Source: Methylobacterium longum
GTDB lineage: Bacteria > Pseudomonadota > Alphaproteobacteria > Rhizobiales > Beijerinckiaceae
Direction of reading: 5' to 3'
DNA: 64,000 nucleotides
Assembly: GCF_022179385.1 (NCBI RefSeq)
Contig: NZ_BPQS01000006.1
Coordinates: forward strand, 124,001-188,000
Shown here: piece by piece, positions 46,816 to 57,169 of the stretch
Layout of the letters: each line of letters opens with the position of its first letter
How positions within the stretch are numbered: the stretch's first letter is position 1
Position numbers and translations under genes: made by a program
The notes under the pieces: model-generated
The model's database searches: none
What the model was told of the DNA's origin: nothing
What the model saw: the letters and a program-made list of their open reading frames with translations, nothing else

Positions 46816-48306
46816 ATGCGCGCCGTGAAGACCTATCAGCTCTACATCGACGGCCGGCACGTCGATCCGGTCGAGGGCTCGTGGTTCGAGTCGATCGATC
46901 CCTATCGGGGCGAGCCCTGGGCCCGCATCCCCCGCGCCTCCCGGGCCGATGTCGACCGGGCCGTGGCTGCCGCCAAGCGCGCCATGTGGGACGGACCCTG
47001 GGCGACCATGACGGCCTCGGCCCGCGGCAAGGTGCTGCGCCGAATCGGCGATCTCATCGAGCGCGACGCGAAGGCCCTCGCCGAAGTCGAAGTGCGCGAC
47101 AACGGCAAGCTCTTCGCGGAGATGTACGGCCAGACCCGCTACCAGCCGGAATGGTGGTGGTACTACGCGGGCCTCGCCGACAAGGTCGAGGGCGCGCAGG
47201 TGCCGATCGACAAACCCGAGACCTTCGCGTTCACCCGGCACGAGCCGGTGGGCGTCGTCGGGGCGCTCACCGCCTGGAACTCGCCGCTGCTGTTCGTGGC
47301 CTGGAAATGCGCCCCCGCGCTCGCCGCCGGTTGTACGGTCGTGGTGAAGCCCTCGGAATTTGCCTCTGCCAGCACGCTGGAATTCGCCGCGCTGACGAAG
47401 GAGGCCGGGCTTCCGGACGGGATGTTCAACGTCGTCACCGGCTTCGGCGGCGAGGCCGGCACGGCGATCGTCGAGCACCCGGACGTCGCCAAGATCACCT
47501 TCACGGGCTCGGACGTGACCGGCGCGAAGGTCTACGAGGCAGCCGCGCGGCAGATCAAGCGGGTGTCCCTGGAGCTCGGCGGCAAGTCGCCCAACATCGT
47601 CTTCGCTGATGCCGACCTGAAAGCCGCTGCGGCGGGCGCGATCTCGGGCATCTTCGCGGCCACCGGGCAGACCTGCATCGCCGGCTCGCGCCTGTTGGTG
47701 CAGAACAGCATCCGACAGGAATTCACCGACCGCTTGGTCGAGCTCGCCCGCACCGCCAAGCTCGGCGACCCGATGCAGGCCGAAACCAATATCGGGCCGA
47801 TCACGACGCCGCCCCAGTACACCAAGGTGCTCGACTACATCGCGCTTGCCAAGAGCGAGGGCGCGCGCTGCGTCTTCGGCGGCAATCCCGCCTCCGGTCC
47901 CGGCGTGCTCGGCGGCCAGTTCGTCGAGCCGACGATCTTCACCGGCGTCACCAACGACATGCGCATCGCCCAGGAAGAGGTATTCGGCCCGGTCCTGTCG
48001 ATCATCGGCTTCGAGGACGAGGCCGAGGCGCTCAGGGTCGGCAACGACGTGATCTACGGGCTCGCCGCCGGCGTCTGGACCCAGGATATCGGCCGGGCGA
48101 TGCGCATGTCGAAGGGGCTGCGGGCCGGCACGGTCTGGGTGAACACCTACCGGGCGGTGAGCTACATGATGCCGTTCGGCGGCATGAAGCGCTCGGGCAT
48201 CGGCCGCGAGAGCGGCATCGAGGCGATCCGGGAATACCTGGAGACCAAGAGCGTCTGGATCTCGACCAGCCGCGACGCGCCGGACAATCCGTTCGTGATG
48301 CGGTGA
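46816..48306 (+). CDS. Aldehyde dehydrogenase family protein
   Basis: A 496-residue NAD(P)-dependent aldehyde dehydrogenase. Seen are the N-terminal YIDGRHVDPVEGSWFESI, VGALTAWNSPLLFVAWK, KPSEFASASTLEFA, the catalytic glutamate in [12 protein letters not shown] and cysteine in ATGQTCIAGSRLLV. The C-terminal motif is PFGGMKRSGIGRESG. The single-cysteine form and overall motifs place it near betaine-/gamma-semialdehyde-type enzymes; the substrate is not predictable. It follows gmd by 59 bases but the functions appear unrelated. Confidence 0.9.
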   Translation: MRAVKTYQLYIDGRHVDPVEGSWFESIDPYRGEPWARIPRASRADVDRAVAAAKRAMWDGPWATMTASARGKVLRRIGDLIERDAKALAEVEVRDNGKLFAEMYGQTRYQPEWWWYYAGLADKVEGAQVPIDKPETFAFTRHEPVGVVGALTAWNSPLLFVAWKCAPALAAGCTVVVKPSEFASASTLEFAALTKEAGLPDGMFNVVTGFGGEAGTAIVEHPDVAKITFTGSDVTGAKVYEAAARQIKRVSLELGGKSPNIVFADADLKAAAAGAISGIFAATGQTCIAGSRLLVQNSIRQEFTDRLVELARTAKLGDPMQAETNIGPITTPPQYTKVLDYIALAKSEGARCVFGGNPASGPGVLGGQFVEPTIFTGVTNDMRIAQEEVFGPVLSIIGFEDEAEALRVGNDVIYGLAAGVWTQDIGRAMRMSKGLRAGTVWVNTYRAVSYMMPFGGMKRSGIGRESGIEAIREYLETKSVWISTSRDAPDNPFVMR

Positions 48307-48556
48307 GCCGCGTCGCGGACGGGGCAGGGAACGGCCGCCGCCGCAGCTTCAGCCCACTCGTCCGCTTCGTCGAGCGGGTCGGACGTCACGCCCGCCCCCA
48401 ATGGGGAGCTGCCCGCGCGAGAAGGCGCAGGGGCGCCTTCAAGGTGCTGCGGCATATCCTAACGGGGTAGAGCCGGGTGCGCGGACACGTCCTGCTCCCG
48501 GCCTGTCCACGTCTCGGCTTCGCCGGCAGCGTTCCGGAACGCGGCCCTCCGAGGCC

Positions 48557-49543
48557 TCATCTGGCGAAGTGCGTCGTCGACATGCGATCGGTCACCAGCT
48601 CGAAGGGCACCCAATCGTATTGCTGCACAGGCTCGCGCCAGATCGACGCCAGGGCATCTTCGATCGCCCGTCGCGCCTGCATGGCCGCGTCCTGATAGAT
48701 CGTCACGGCAAGGCGCTTGCGCTGCATGGCGGCGATGCCGTCGGCAGTGGCATCCACTCCGCCGATCAGAATGCGGCCGGTGGGAATGCCGGCGGCCTCC
48801 AGCGCTTCGGCGGCGCCGAGGGCCATTTCGTCGTTGTTGGCGGCGATCGCATCGATGGCGATGTTTCGGGTGAGCCAGTCCGCGACGCAGATCCGCGCCT
48901 TCGCGCGATCCCAATCGGCCGCGCGCTCCGCAACGAGCCGGAGTCCGGGGAACTCCGCGATCACCTCCTTGACGCCACGCGTGCGCAACGCCGCGCCGGC
49001 ATGGGCCGGGTGGCCCGACAGGATCGCGACACGTCCCGTTCCGTTCAGCATCTGGGCGAGCTTGCGCATCTGCAGACGCCCGGCCACGAGATCGTTCGGC
49101 AGGACCAAGGCGACGCGACCGGCGACCCAGTCCTCCCGCGGACCGTTGTTCATATAGATCAAGGGGATATCGGCCTCCTGGGCGAGGCGCGTGATGGTCG
49201 TGCCGGCCGCGGCGTCGACCGGTACGACCAGCAGGGCATCGACCTTCGCGGCGATGAACTGCCGGACCTGGGCGATCTGCCGCTCACCGGCGCCGTCCGC
49301 CGCATGGGCGAAGTCCACGGTGAGGCCGCGGGACGCCGCGTGCTCGGCGATGCTGTCCCGCAGAAGCCGCATGAAGGCCACCGGCGGGCTCATGGTGACG
49401 CCGATCGTGGTGGCGCAGGCGGGCGCCGAAACGACGAGGAGCACGACCGCCGCGGCGATGCGAACGATCCGGGTGAGGGCACGTGGGGGGTGTGAGAGGT
49501 CCCTGCCGGCTGCCGCCCCGTGGTTGATCGCCATCGCCCTCAT
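48557..49543 (-). CDS. Periplasmic sugar-type binding protein
   Basis: A 328-residue exported protein of the type I periplasmic binding fold (ribose/galactose/AI-2 group). The signal segment is at about residues 24-45 ([21 protein letters not shown]). The fold is visible as [76 protein letters not shown] and [14 protein letters not shown]. There is no ABC permease or ATPase gene nearby. It overlaps the upstream chemoreceptor as ATGA, suggesting it presents ligand to that receptor instead of a transporter. Confidence 0.85.
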   Translation of the reverse strand: MRAMAINHGAAAGRDLSHPPRALTRIVRIAAAVVLLVVSAPACATTIGVTMSPPVAFMRLLRDSIAEHAASRGLTVDFAHAADGAGERQIAQVRQFIAAKVDALLVVPVDAAAGTTITRLAQEADIPLIYMNNGPREDWVAGRVALVLPNDLVAGRLQMRKLAQMLNGTGRVAILSGHPAHAGAALRTRGVKEVIAEFPGLRLVAERAADWDRAKARICVADWLTRNIAIDAIAANNDEMALGAAEALEAAGIPTGRILIGGVDATADGIAAMQRKRLAVTIYQDAAMQARRAIEDALASIWREPVQQYDWVPFELVTDRMSTTHFAR

Positions 49544-51252
49544 CCGGCGGCCCTGACATGCTCGAGGAAGCGGTCCAGTTCAGCGCTCAGCCGCTCCGCG
49601 TCGTGGGACAGGGCGCTCGCCGCCGCGAGGACCCCGTGCGCGGTCGCATCCGCCCGATCGGCGGTGCCGGCAACGCCCGCGATATGCGCGCTGATTTCGC
49701 CGGCGCCATGGGCGGCCTGCGCGATGCTGTGGACGATCTCCCGGGTGGCCGCACCCTGTTCCTCGACCGCCGCGGCGATCGAGGCTGCGGCCCGGCTCAT
49801 GTCCTCGACCCGCGTGGTGATCCCCGCGATGGCGCCGACGGCCTGGGTGGTGGAGCCCTGGATCACGGCCACGTGCCCGGCGATGTCGTCCGTCGCCTGC
49901 TTGGTCTGGGCGGCCAGCGCCTTCACCTCGGCGGCGACGACGGCAAACCCGCGGCCCGCCTCGCCGGCGCGGGCGGCCTCGATCGCCGCGTTGAGGGCGA
50001 GCAGGTTGGTCTGGGCTGCGATCTTGGCGATGATGCGCACCACGTCGCCGATCCGGTCCGCCGCACCGCTCAGCGCCAGGACCAGCGCCGTGGTCTGTCC
50101 GGATTCCGCGGCGGCGGCCATGGCCATCGCGGCCGTCATCTCGGCCTGACGTCCCACTTCACCGACGGAGCTGCCGAATTCTTCGGCGGCGGCGGCGATC
50201 ATGCGAACGTGGGATCGGGCCTGTTCAGCCGCGGCCGCAACGTCCGTCGACCGGCTCGCGGTTTCTCCGGCAAACTGACTCATCACGTCAGCCGTTCCGC
50301 GCAGTTCCACCGCCGCCGACGTCACCGTACCGACGATTCCACCGACCGCGGTCTCGAAGCCCTCCGCCATCGCACGCAAAGCGGCCTGACGCTCTTGCTC
50401 GGCCGCCATGCGGGCCTGCACCGCCTCCACCTCCAGCGACCGCGCGCGCAGCATGTTGTCCTTGAACACCCGCACGGCCCCCGCCATAGCGCCGAGTTCG
50501 TCGGTTCGCTCCGCGTGCGGGATTGCGACGGTGAGGTCGTTCTCGGCCAGCCGTTCCATCACGCGGGTCATCGTGCCGATGGGTGCCGCGACCCGGCGAA
50601 GAACGAACCAGACCACCCCCAGCGTCATCGAGCCGGCGACGGAAGCGGCCACGATGACCGCCCAGCATGCGTTGGCGCCCACGGCATCGGCTTCGGCCGT
50701 CCGTTCGGATGTCCGGGCCTGCCGGAAAACGAGCACGGCATCCACGGCCCGCGTGAAGGTCGCGGCGTCATCCTGCAGCGCGGCGGTGAAGACCGTCTCG
50801 GCCAAGTCGCGCTCCCCGGCCCGGTCGAGGGCGGCGGCCTCGGCCTCCACCGCCATGAAGTGCTGCCACGACTCCCTCAGCTCGTGGGCGAGCCGCTGCT
50901 CGTCCGCACCGGCGACCGTCGGCGCATAGGCGCTCCAGGCCGCCGCGAAGGCCTTCGCCGCCCGGGCGGCCTGCTCACGATAACCCCGACGCGTCGCCTC
51001 GGACGGGGCGTTGTGGGCCAGCAGATCGAGGGCGCGCAGCTCCTGGCTCAGCTGCTTCATCGTCCCGAGGATCGTCAACGCCTTGACCTCGCCGGCCAGC
51101 GCCCGGCCGACGGCATTGATCGTGCCGATACGCGCGATCGAGAAGGCTCCGGTCCCGGCAGAGAGGCCGAACAGAAGGAGGGTCGTGCCGATGATGATGA
51201 CGCGCAAACTGGAGATAGACGTCCGAGCAGATTTGATTTTCTCGAGAGACAT
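49540..51252 (-). CDS. Transmembrane methyl-accepting chemotaxis protein
   Basis: A 570-residue chemoreceptor. Membrane segments are at about residues 16-38 ([15 protein letters not shown]) and 196-218 ([15 protein letters not shown]). Between them is a 155-residue helical periplasmic domain. A HAMP domain follows (about 217-270, with [17 protein letters not shown]). The cytoplasmic signalling domain carries the highly conserved hairpin tip ([18 protein letters not shown]). It is coupled to the periplasmic binding protein gene. The AT-richer DNA upstream of its start probably holds the promoter. Confidence 0.93.
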   Translation of the reverse strand: MSLEKIKSARTSISSLRVIIIGTTLLLFGLSAGTGAFSIARIGTINAVGRALAGEVKALTILGTMKQLSQELRALDLLAHNAPSEATRRGYREQAARAAKAFAAAWSAYAPTVAGADEQRLAHELRESWQHFMAVEAEAAALDRAGERDLAETVFTAALQDDAATFTRAVDAVLVFRQARTSERTAEADAVGANACWAVIVAASVAGSMTLGVVWFVLRRVAAPIGTMTRVMERLAENDLTVAIPHAERTDELGAMAGAVRVFKDNMLRARSLEVEAVQARMAAEQERQAALRAMAEGFETAVGGIVGTVTSAAVELRGTADVMSQFAGETASRSTDVAAAAEQARSHVRMIAAAAEEFGSSVGEVGRQAEMTAAMAMAAAAESGQTTALVLALSGAADRIGDVVRIIAKIAAQTNLLALNAAIEAARAGEAGRGFAVVAAEVKALAAQTKQATDDIAGHVAVIQGSTTQAVGAIAGITTRVEDMSRAAASIAAAVEEQGAATREIVHSIAQAAHGAGEISAHIAGVAGTADRADATAHGVLAAASALSHDAERLSAELDRFLEHVRAAG

Positions 51253-51930
51253 TCAGCCAGGTACCGACGCAGCGGAACGTCTTATCTAAATGACCGACCC
51301 CAGGAGCGCAAATTTTGTTCGACTAATGATACATTTGGATCAGCTACGTCACATCCAATCCGCACATATACTATCTGCGGACCCAAAATAGTTTTCGGGA
51401 TCAGCATGTACGATTCGCTTCGATCGAGCCCGATTCGATCGTTCCCGCGAGGAGAGACCGAGTGATCGGCCGCCCACGGCATCGCCAGACCCCGACGCCG
51501 GCGCGACGACCGGGTGACGAAGTTGGGCTGACGGCGCGCCGCCCGCACGTGGCTTCCGGCCTTCCAGTGCCTCGGCATGGGGTGCGACTGTCCGCGGCCG
51601 GCGCGACGCGCCATCGAACCCTGGGACGGAGCAGCCTCAGAGCGGCCGCGACCGCCGCCCGAGCCACATCAAGCCAGCCCGTGCCATCCACGAACGGACA
51701 AACGATTCGACGGTGACGAGTCCCGCGGCGATCCCCCCGGGACGGCGCTGCCGACGTCAGCGTCACGCCGGGGACCGCGCAGCGGCCTGTCGCGGGCGAC
51801 GCCACGCGGACTCACCTTCCGCCGCATCCGATCTCCCGTACCGTCCCCCGTGCGAGATATCGGCGGCAACGGGCCGGCGAGGGCCGGGGAACGGCAAGTC
51901 GCGACGCGGCACGGGCCGGCTGCACGTGGG
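51253..51930. promoter_or_regulatory. Intergenic region between chemoreceptor and glycosyltransferase genes
   Basis: Nearest the chemoreceptor start, 51280-51420 is AT-rich (acatatactatctgcggac and ccaaaatagttttcggg) and likely carries its promoter. The remaining 500 bases are GC-rich. Every frame there is arginine/alanine-rich and without family likeness, so no gene is called. Confidence 0.35.
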
Positions 51931-53091
51931 TCAGAACTGCCACAGCGGCATGAATTCAGAACGATACGATGTCTTCGAGAAGCCCCAGACGGGATCCAAC
52001 ATCTTGTCCAAGGCCTCCTGGGACAATCTCGCGATCCGCGCACGATGCTCGGCCGGGACGTCCGGGTGCTTGAGGATATCGAGGCAGGTCTGCAGGGCCG
52101 CCCGATACTGGCCCGTGCAGTACGCGTTGACGGCATACTCGTCCTGCAGACCGTAAGCGTAGATCCACGGCTGGAGGAACAGCGCGTCGGCCGGCATGCG
52201 CAGACGCAAGCCGGCCTCCGCGTAATGCAGACCCTTCACGTAGTTGCGACGTTCCCTGCAATACCGGCTGGCGCCGTGGCGGGCCTCCGCGCGCTCCGGA
52301 CAGATCGCGATCGCCCGGTCATAGACGGCGAGGGTCGCGCCCTCAGGCTCGTCGAAGCCCTCCATGATATAGGCGGAGCTCAGGAGACTGATGTAGACCT
52401 CCTCATGCCAGAACCCGAGTTCGGCGCGCTTCATGTACAGTTCAAGCGCCTTCCGCCGATCACCACGATCCCGGTAGCTCTGGGCGAGGTAGAACGTGTA
52501 CCGGGAGATCAGAGCCGGATCCTTCTCGGTGGCGAGGGCCTTCTCGAGAACCGCGACGTCGCTGTCGTACGTGGATCTGTCGCGGTGCCGCGCGCCGTCC
52601 TCGCCGCGCCGCATCGCGAGGGGGAGGGTTGCCGTCCCGGACGCCCCTTCGCAGGCGAGGAACTCGTGCAGCACGCCGCGGTAGCGCCAGGGATAGGCGT
52701 TATCGACCAACTGAATCCGCGTGTAACGGGTGAAACTATCCAGGATCGTGAAGACGTAGCCCGGCGCATCGAGCCTCGGCATCGTGAAGCCTGCCGGGAT
52801 GACGAGCTCGTCGTCGGCGTCGATGATCAGTGAATAGTGACCGTGCGGCCGCGCCAGCGTCAGCGCCTCGCTTCGGTTGAAGGCGAAATCGACCCAGGGG
52901 CGCTCCACGAGGCGGCCGGGCAAGCCGTCCATGGCGGCCCGGATCACGTCCTGCGTCCCGTCCGACGATCCGGTGTCGACGATCACCCAATGATCAATGA
53001 TCGGCCGGACCGAGTCGAGACACCGACGGATAACGTGCGCCTCATTCTTGACGATCATCGAGAGGCAAATCTTTTGGTCTGAAACATTCAT
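51931..53091 (-). CDS. Family 2 glycosyltransferase with TPR-like C-terminus
   Basis: A 386-residue protein. The N-terminal GT-A domain has ICLSMIVKNEAHVIRRCLDS and VDTGSSDGTQDVIRAAMD. The metal-binding acidic motif is IIDADDEL, typical of glycosyltransferase family 2. The C-terminal 200 residues hold helical TPR-like repeats (RYTFYLAQSYRDRGDRRKALELYM). It may modify a surface glycan or a protein. It is preceded by an unusually AT-rich stretch, and no sugar-pathway gene is adjacent, which is consistent with recent acquisition. Confidence 0.85.
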   Translation of the reverse strand: MNVSDQKICLSMIVKNEAHVIRRCLDSVRPIIDHWVIVDTGSSDGTQDVIRAAMDGLPGRLVERPWVDFAFNRSEALTLARPHGHYSLIIDADDELVIPAGFTMPRLDAPGYVFTILDSFTRYTRIQLVDNAYPWRYRGVLHEFLACEGASGTATLPLAMRRGEDGARHRDRSTYDSDVAVLEKALATEKDPALISRYTFYLAQSYRDRGDRRKALELYMKRAELGFWHEEVYISLLSSAYIMEGFDEPEGATLAVYDRAIAICPERAEARHGASRYCRERRNYVKGLHYAEAGLRLRMPADALFLQPWIYAYGLQDEYAVNAYCTGQYRAALQTCLDILKHPDVPAEHRARIARLSQEALDKMLDPVWGFSKTSYRSEFMPLWQF

Positions 53092-53600
53092 CGTCCGACA
53101 GTTCCAAAAAACCCAGATATGGTCACAACCCTGGGCTTATGGACCGGATTTTATCTTCCGATCAAACTGATCGCAAACGTCTCCCATGACGCGGTCAGCA
53201 TATACAGACACATATATATTGATAAATACCATACAATATTAGCGCAATTTTCTTTAAATCAAAATTCATGACCGAGCTTTGTCAAAACCTAGGGATGAAA
53301 CAATTTTTTTAATCCTACCGGAGAGTCAGCTTCGTCCCGTGGTTCTCGCCGGCTATGAAGGCCGCCGGCCGGCTGTTTCGAGCCCGCGGATCAGCCCCGC
53401 GCGCTGCGTCAGACCGCCGCGAGACCGCAGCTCCGGGAGAACCGTGACGCCGGCAACGCCGCGCCGAGCAGACGGTCGGCGCACGGGCCCGCCCGTCGGC
53501 ACAGTTGACCCCCATTCGTCGAGGCGTGATGCTTTCCCGGGCGTCGCCAGTATCCTCTGAGCCGCCCACCGTTAGAGCGTTTCCCGCGGAGTAGGCCTGC
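53092..53600. other. AT-rich island upstream of the glycosyltransferase
   Basis: Bases 53130-53320 are markedly AT-rich (cacatatatattgataaat and ttttctttaaatcaaaattc), unlike the surrounding high-GC DNA. This looks like foreign DNA or a strong promoter region for the reverse-strand glycosyltransferase. The half toward the histidine kinase returns to high GC and contains no recognised gene. Confidence 0.45.
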
Positions 53601-54320
53601 ATGGCAGAGGCTGACGACATGGCGGCTCGCCTCGCGCGGCTGGAGGCCGATAATGCGCGCCTGCGCCGCCTCCTGGATACGACGGGCACACCCGACGGAC
53701 TGCGCCACGGCCTGCGCGACACAATGGCGATGCTGCGGGCGGTTCTGCGCCTCTCAGCCGAGACGGCGGAGAGCGTCGAGGGCTACGCGACCCACCTCGA
53801 AGGACGGCTCGACGCCATCGCGCGGGTCCGGGTCGCCACCGACACGTTCGGCGACGTCAACCTGCACACGTTGATCTCGGACGAGCTGATGATTCACCTC
53901 ATCCGCGAGGGAGAACAGGCGGCGCTGTCCGGGCCATCGGTGAAGCTCCGGCCGAAGGCCGCGCAACTGCTGGCGCTCGCGATCCACGAACTCTCGAGCA
54001 ACGCCGTCGAGCACGGAGTCTTCGGCCGCGCCGGGGGCGAGGTCGATGTGGCGTGGGTGGTGGAGGGCGACGACCCGAAGGGCCCGGGCGTCCTGAGCCT
54101 CGTCTGGAACGAGACGGGCGGCTCCGGCATCGCCCCGCCGACGCGGCAGGGCTTCGGCATGCAGGTCCTGAACGACATGCTGAACTACGAGCTCGGCGCC
54201 CGCGTCGCCCTCGCCTTCGAGCCCGACGGGTTGCGCTGCACCGTGACGTTTCCCCTCGTTTCCCGGGTGGGACGCGTCGTCGACGAGACCGGCGCCGAGG
54301 AGAACGGCGAGGCGGACTGA
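53601..54320 (+). CDS. Stand-alone HWE/HisKA_2-like histidine kinase
   Basis: A 239-residue soluble protein with a short coiled N-terminus (LARLEADNARLRRLLDT), a dimerisation/histidine region (about residues 36-75, DGLRHGLRDTMAMLRAVLRL) and an ATPase domain. The N-box is LALAIHELSSNAVEHG, and the WNETGGSG and QGFGMQVLNDML segments match the HWE/HisKA_2 G-boxes. There is no sensor domain, so it may depend on another protein for input. The gene converges with a soluble PAS chemoreceptor gene 14 bases away. It could also be a phosphotransferase of the ChpT type, since the ATP-binding motifs are only partly conserved. Confidence 0.75.
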   Translation: MAEADDMAARLARLEADNARLRRLLDTTGTPDGLRHGLRDTMAMLRAVLRLSAETAESVEGYATHLEGRLDAIARVRVATDTFGDVNLHTLISDELMIHLIREGEQAALSGPSVKLRPKAAQLLALAIHELSSNAVEHGVFGRAGGEVDVAWVVEGDDPKGPGVLSLVWNETGGSGIAPPTRQGFGMQVLNDMLNYELGARVALAFEPDGLRCTVTFPLVSRVGRVVDETGAEENGEAD

Positions 54321-54334
54321 GACTTCAGACCCGC

Positions 54335-55831
54335 TCAGGCGAGGGCGTGCGAGGCCTCGCGCACCTGCCGGGTGGCATGGTCGACCCGTTCGCTCGCCTG
54401 GGCGATGGTGTCCATACCGGACGAGATCGCCGAAACGCCCTGCGACGCGGCCCGCATGCTGCCGGACATCTCCCGCGTCACCGCCGACTGCTCCTCCACC
54501 GCCGCCGCGATGGTGGAGGACACTTGGCTCAGCGTGCTGATCGTGCCCTGGATGATGCCGATGGCGTCGACCGCTTCGCGGGTCGCCGACTGGGTCGACG
54601 CGATCTGCCCGCGGATCTGGTCGGTCGCCCGGCCGGTCTGCTCGGCCAGGGTCTTGACCTCGCTGGCGACCACCGCGAAGCCGCGCCCCGCCTCGCCCGC
54701 GCGGGCCGCCTCGATCGTGGCGTTCAGGGCCAGCAGGTTGGTCTGCGCGGCGATGCCGGAGATCAGCCCGACCACGTCGCCGATCTGCGTGGCCTGCTCG
54801 CTGAGGCCGGCGACGATGCGTCCGGTGCGCTGCGCCTGATCGACCGCCTGACCGGCAATCCCCGCGGCGTGGCTCACCTGCTGGCTGATCTCGTCCACCG
54901 AGACGGACAGCTGCTCCGCGCCGGATGCCACGGACCGAATGTCGTCGGAGACCCGACCGACCGTGGCCGCCGCCTCGCCCGTCTGCCGCGTGACATCCGC
55001 GACGGCGTGACCGATGGCATCGAGGTCATGGCCGATCGCCCGCTGGGTCTCCGCCCGGCGCTGTCGCTCGTTGACCTGCACGGTGATGTCGGTGGCGAAC
55101 TTCACGACCCGGACGGGCCGGCCGTCGGCATCGGTGATCGGGTTGTAGGTCGCCTGGATCCAGACCTCCCGGCCGCCCTTGGCGAGGCGCTTGTACGCGC
55201 CGGACTGGTATTCGCCGCGGGCCAGCGCAGCCCAGAAGGCGCGGTAAGCCTCGCTGGCACGATCCGCTTCGCTGACGAAGATGCCGTGGTGGCGACCGAC
55301 GATCTCGTCGAGGCGGTACCCGACCGCGTCGAGGAAGTTCTGGTTGGCACTCAGCACGGTTCCGTCCAGGCCGAAGGCGATGACCGCCTGGGAGCGGTGC
55401 AGCGCGGAGATCTGCCCTTCGAGATCCAGGGAGCGCAACTTGTGCGCCGTGATGTCGGTGGCGAACTTCACGATCTTGACCGGCGCCCCGGTCGCGTCGA
55501 GCACCGGGTTGTAGCTCGCCTGGATCCAGACTTCCCGGCCGCCCTTGGCGATGCGCTTGTACTCGGCGGTCTGGAACTCGCCGCGCCGCAGCCGCTCCCA
55601 GAACTGTCGATAGGCCTCGCTCTCCCGGTGGCCCGGCTCGACGAACAGACCGTGATGGCGGCCTCTTATCTCCTCCAGCGTGTAGCCCATCGCCCCGAGG
55701 AAGTTCTGGTTGGCATCCAGGATGGTGCCGTCCAGCGCGAACTCGATCGTGGCGAGCGATCGACTCAGCGCGGCCAGCTTGGCATGCTGGTCTCGGCGGC
55801 TCCTCAAGCGCGCGAACATGGCTTCCTCCAA
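54335..55831 (-). CDS. Soluble chemoreceptor with two PAS domains
   Basis: A 498-residue cytoplasmic MCP without membrane segments. PAS 1 (about residues 23-130) and PAS 2 (about 145-252) share near-identical motifs ([20 protein letters not shown] versus [20 protein letters not shown], and [10 protein letters not shown] in both), so they arose by duplication. Both lack the residues typical of FAD or haem PAS, so the ligand is not predictable. The signalling domain (about 275-498) has [20 protein letters not shown]. Such receptors sense intracellular energy or redox state. Confidence 0.9.
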   Translation of the reverse strand: MEEAMFARLRSRRDQHAKLAALSRSLATIEFALDGTILDANQNFLGAMGYTLEEIRGRHHGLFVEPGHRESEAYRQFWERLRRGEFQTAEYKRIAKGGREVWIQASYNPVLDATGAPVKIVKFATDITAHKLRSLDLEGQISALHRSQAVIAFGLDGTVLSANQNFLDAVGYRLDEIVGRHHGIFVSEADRASEAYRAFWAALARGEYQSGAYKRLAKGGREVWIQATYNPITDADGRPVRVVKFATDITVQVNERQRRAETQRAIGHDLDAIGHAVADVTRQTGEAAATVGRVSDDIRSVASGAEQLSVSVDEISQQVSHAAGIAGQAVDQAQRTGRIVAGLSEQATQIGDVVGLISGIAAQTNLLALNATIEAARAGEAGRGFAVVASEVKTLAEQTGRATDQIRGQIASTQSATREAVDAIGIIQGTISTLSQVSSTIAAAVEEQSAVTREMSGSMRAASQGVSAISSGMDTIAQASERVDHATRQVREASHALA

Positions 55832-56170
55832 GTATTTGAGCGTTCTACGCGATAGAGCGCGCGCTTTTTCGAACCGATCAGATCTGCGATGTAAATTTCA
55901 GTAGCGACTGGATTGATGCAGACCGCCACGCAGCTGACCCGACCCGTTTCACATCGGATCTATCAGATGGTGCCTTGAACAACAGTTAAGACGCCCGATC
56001 TGATCTTGGGCGCCCACGTAAACTTGCGCCAACGGTTGTGTAGCGCCCCGTTTCAACGCATCTGGAGATTGCAAGACCTTAGCGCATGTTGTTAAATATC
56101 GCCCACCTGTGGTTGCATATCCAAGTTTGGACGCATCCGACGGTCCGTCGGAAGACGGGCTGCGACATTT
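55832..56170. other. Intergenic region between the PAS chemoreceptor and uricase genes
   Basis: This 339-base gap holds the probable promoter of the chemoreceptor gene and the end of the uricase unit. A short palindrome (CCGACGG-t-CCGTCGG, 56137-56151) lies 20 bases past the uricase stop and may be part of a terminator. No gene was recognised. Confidence 0.3.
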
Positions 56171-57013
56171 TCAGCGGCTGCGACTGACCGTCGCCTCGAT
56201 CCGACCGTAGGGTTCATCGGTCGGCAGGAAGACGGCGCCCGCATTCGCGAGCCCGAACGGCTTGAGGTCGACGGGGAGGTAGTGCTTGTTGGGCATGACG
56301 AAGGTGATGGCCGCGAGATCCGCGACCTCGGCGAGCACTGCTTCGCCCATCCGGTACATGCTGTCCTGCACACCTCGACTGTACGTGGTGCCGAATACCG
56401 TCAGCATGGTCGCCAGGATCCGGGCATTCGCCGCGGCGTAGTCCGGCGGGGTGCCCGACCACGTCCAGGTCGCGTCCATGCTGGTCGCGGCGATGCGATC
56501 CTCCGTGTCGGGCAGGGTGCGGTATCCGTCATCGACGAAGCCGGACCAGCCGGACTGCGTCGTCTTCATGAAGGTGAAACCGCGCAGCCCCGAATGCAGG
56601 GACGAGCCCGCCCGGCTCGCCCCCAGCCCGACGAAGCCGAAGCCGTTGCCGTCGCGCGTGAAGGTGTGTCCGTGCGGCACGCCGTCGACGAGGTGCCGCT
56701 TCCACCGGGTCTCCTCGGCCTCGATCGAGACCGCCTCCACTTGCGGATAGGTATCGAGCAGCACCTGCGCCACGGCGGTGACGAAGCCCTCGGCATCGGC
56801 GGCGAGGTGGCGGGCCGCGGTGACGTTGACGATGTTCTTCACGCTGTCGGTGGCGATGCAGGCGCGATTGTCGCCCGCGGTCCAGGCTGCGTCGAAGTCG
56901 CCGGTCAACATCACGGAGAGCGTCAGCTCGCGCGGAACATGGTGGTCGCCGTCGCGGGCGAGGCGCAGCACCCGAACCCGTTCCTTGCCGTAGCGGGACG
57001 CGATCAGGGGCAT
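56171..57013 (-). CDS. Cofactor-free urate oxidase
   Basis: Oxidises urate to 5-hydroxyisourate. The 280-residue protein has the family marks ATDSVKNIVNVTA (about residues 54-66), FTFMKTTQSGWSGFVDD and the C-terminal MPNKHYLPVDL. The start is set at ATG 57013; the open frame extends to 57040. It is divergent from xanthine dehydrogenase genes and a purine permease, forming one purine degradation locus. No HIU hydrolase, OHCU decarboxylase or allantoinase gene is in this window, so later steps must be coded elsewhere. Confidence 0.92.
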   Translation of the reverse strand: MPLIASRYGKERVRVLRLARDGDHHVPRELTLSVMLTGDFDAAWTAGDNRACIATDSVKNIVNVTAARHLAADAEGFVTAVAQVLLDTYPQVEAVSIEAEETRWKRHLVDGVPHGHTFTRDGNGFGFVGLGASRAGSSLHSGLRGFTFMKTTQSGWSGFVDDGYRTLPDTEDRIAATSMDATWTWSGTPPDYAAANARILATMLTVFGTTYSRGVQDSMYRMGEAVLAEVADLAAITFVMPNKHYLPVDLKPFGLANAGAVFLPTDEPYGRIEATVSRSR

Positions 57014-57169
57014 GGGGATCTCCTCGGCAAACCGCGGCACGGACGATGCAAGAGCTTAGGGCCTGGGTGGCGGCGGCTCCAAGACCGGTTGGCGTGCGAC
57101 TTGACCGCGGCCGTCGGCCGGTCCGCATACTGCCCGGCTCGGACGCGTGATTCCGGTTCAGGAGAGAGC

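Noticed and set aside
51470..51930. Possible gene in the GC-rich intergenic stretch
   Set aside because: All frames are Arg/Ala/Pro-rich without start-site support or motif.
51577..52833. Long forward open frame (418 codons)
   Set aside because: It lies antisense to the glycosyltransferase and is Arg/His/Gly-rich with no family likeness; GC-rich codons create open shadow frames.
53279..53560. Forward 93-codon frame next to the AT-rich island
   Set aside because: It begins in AT-rich DNA, has no ribosome binding site and is low-complexity Arg/Pro; not supported.
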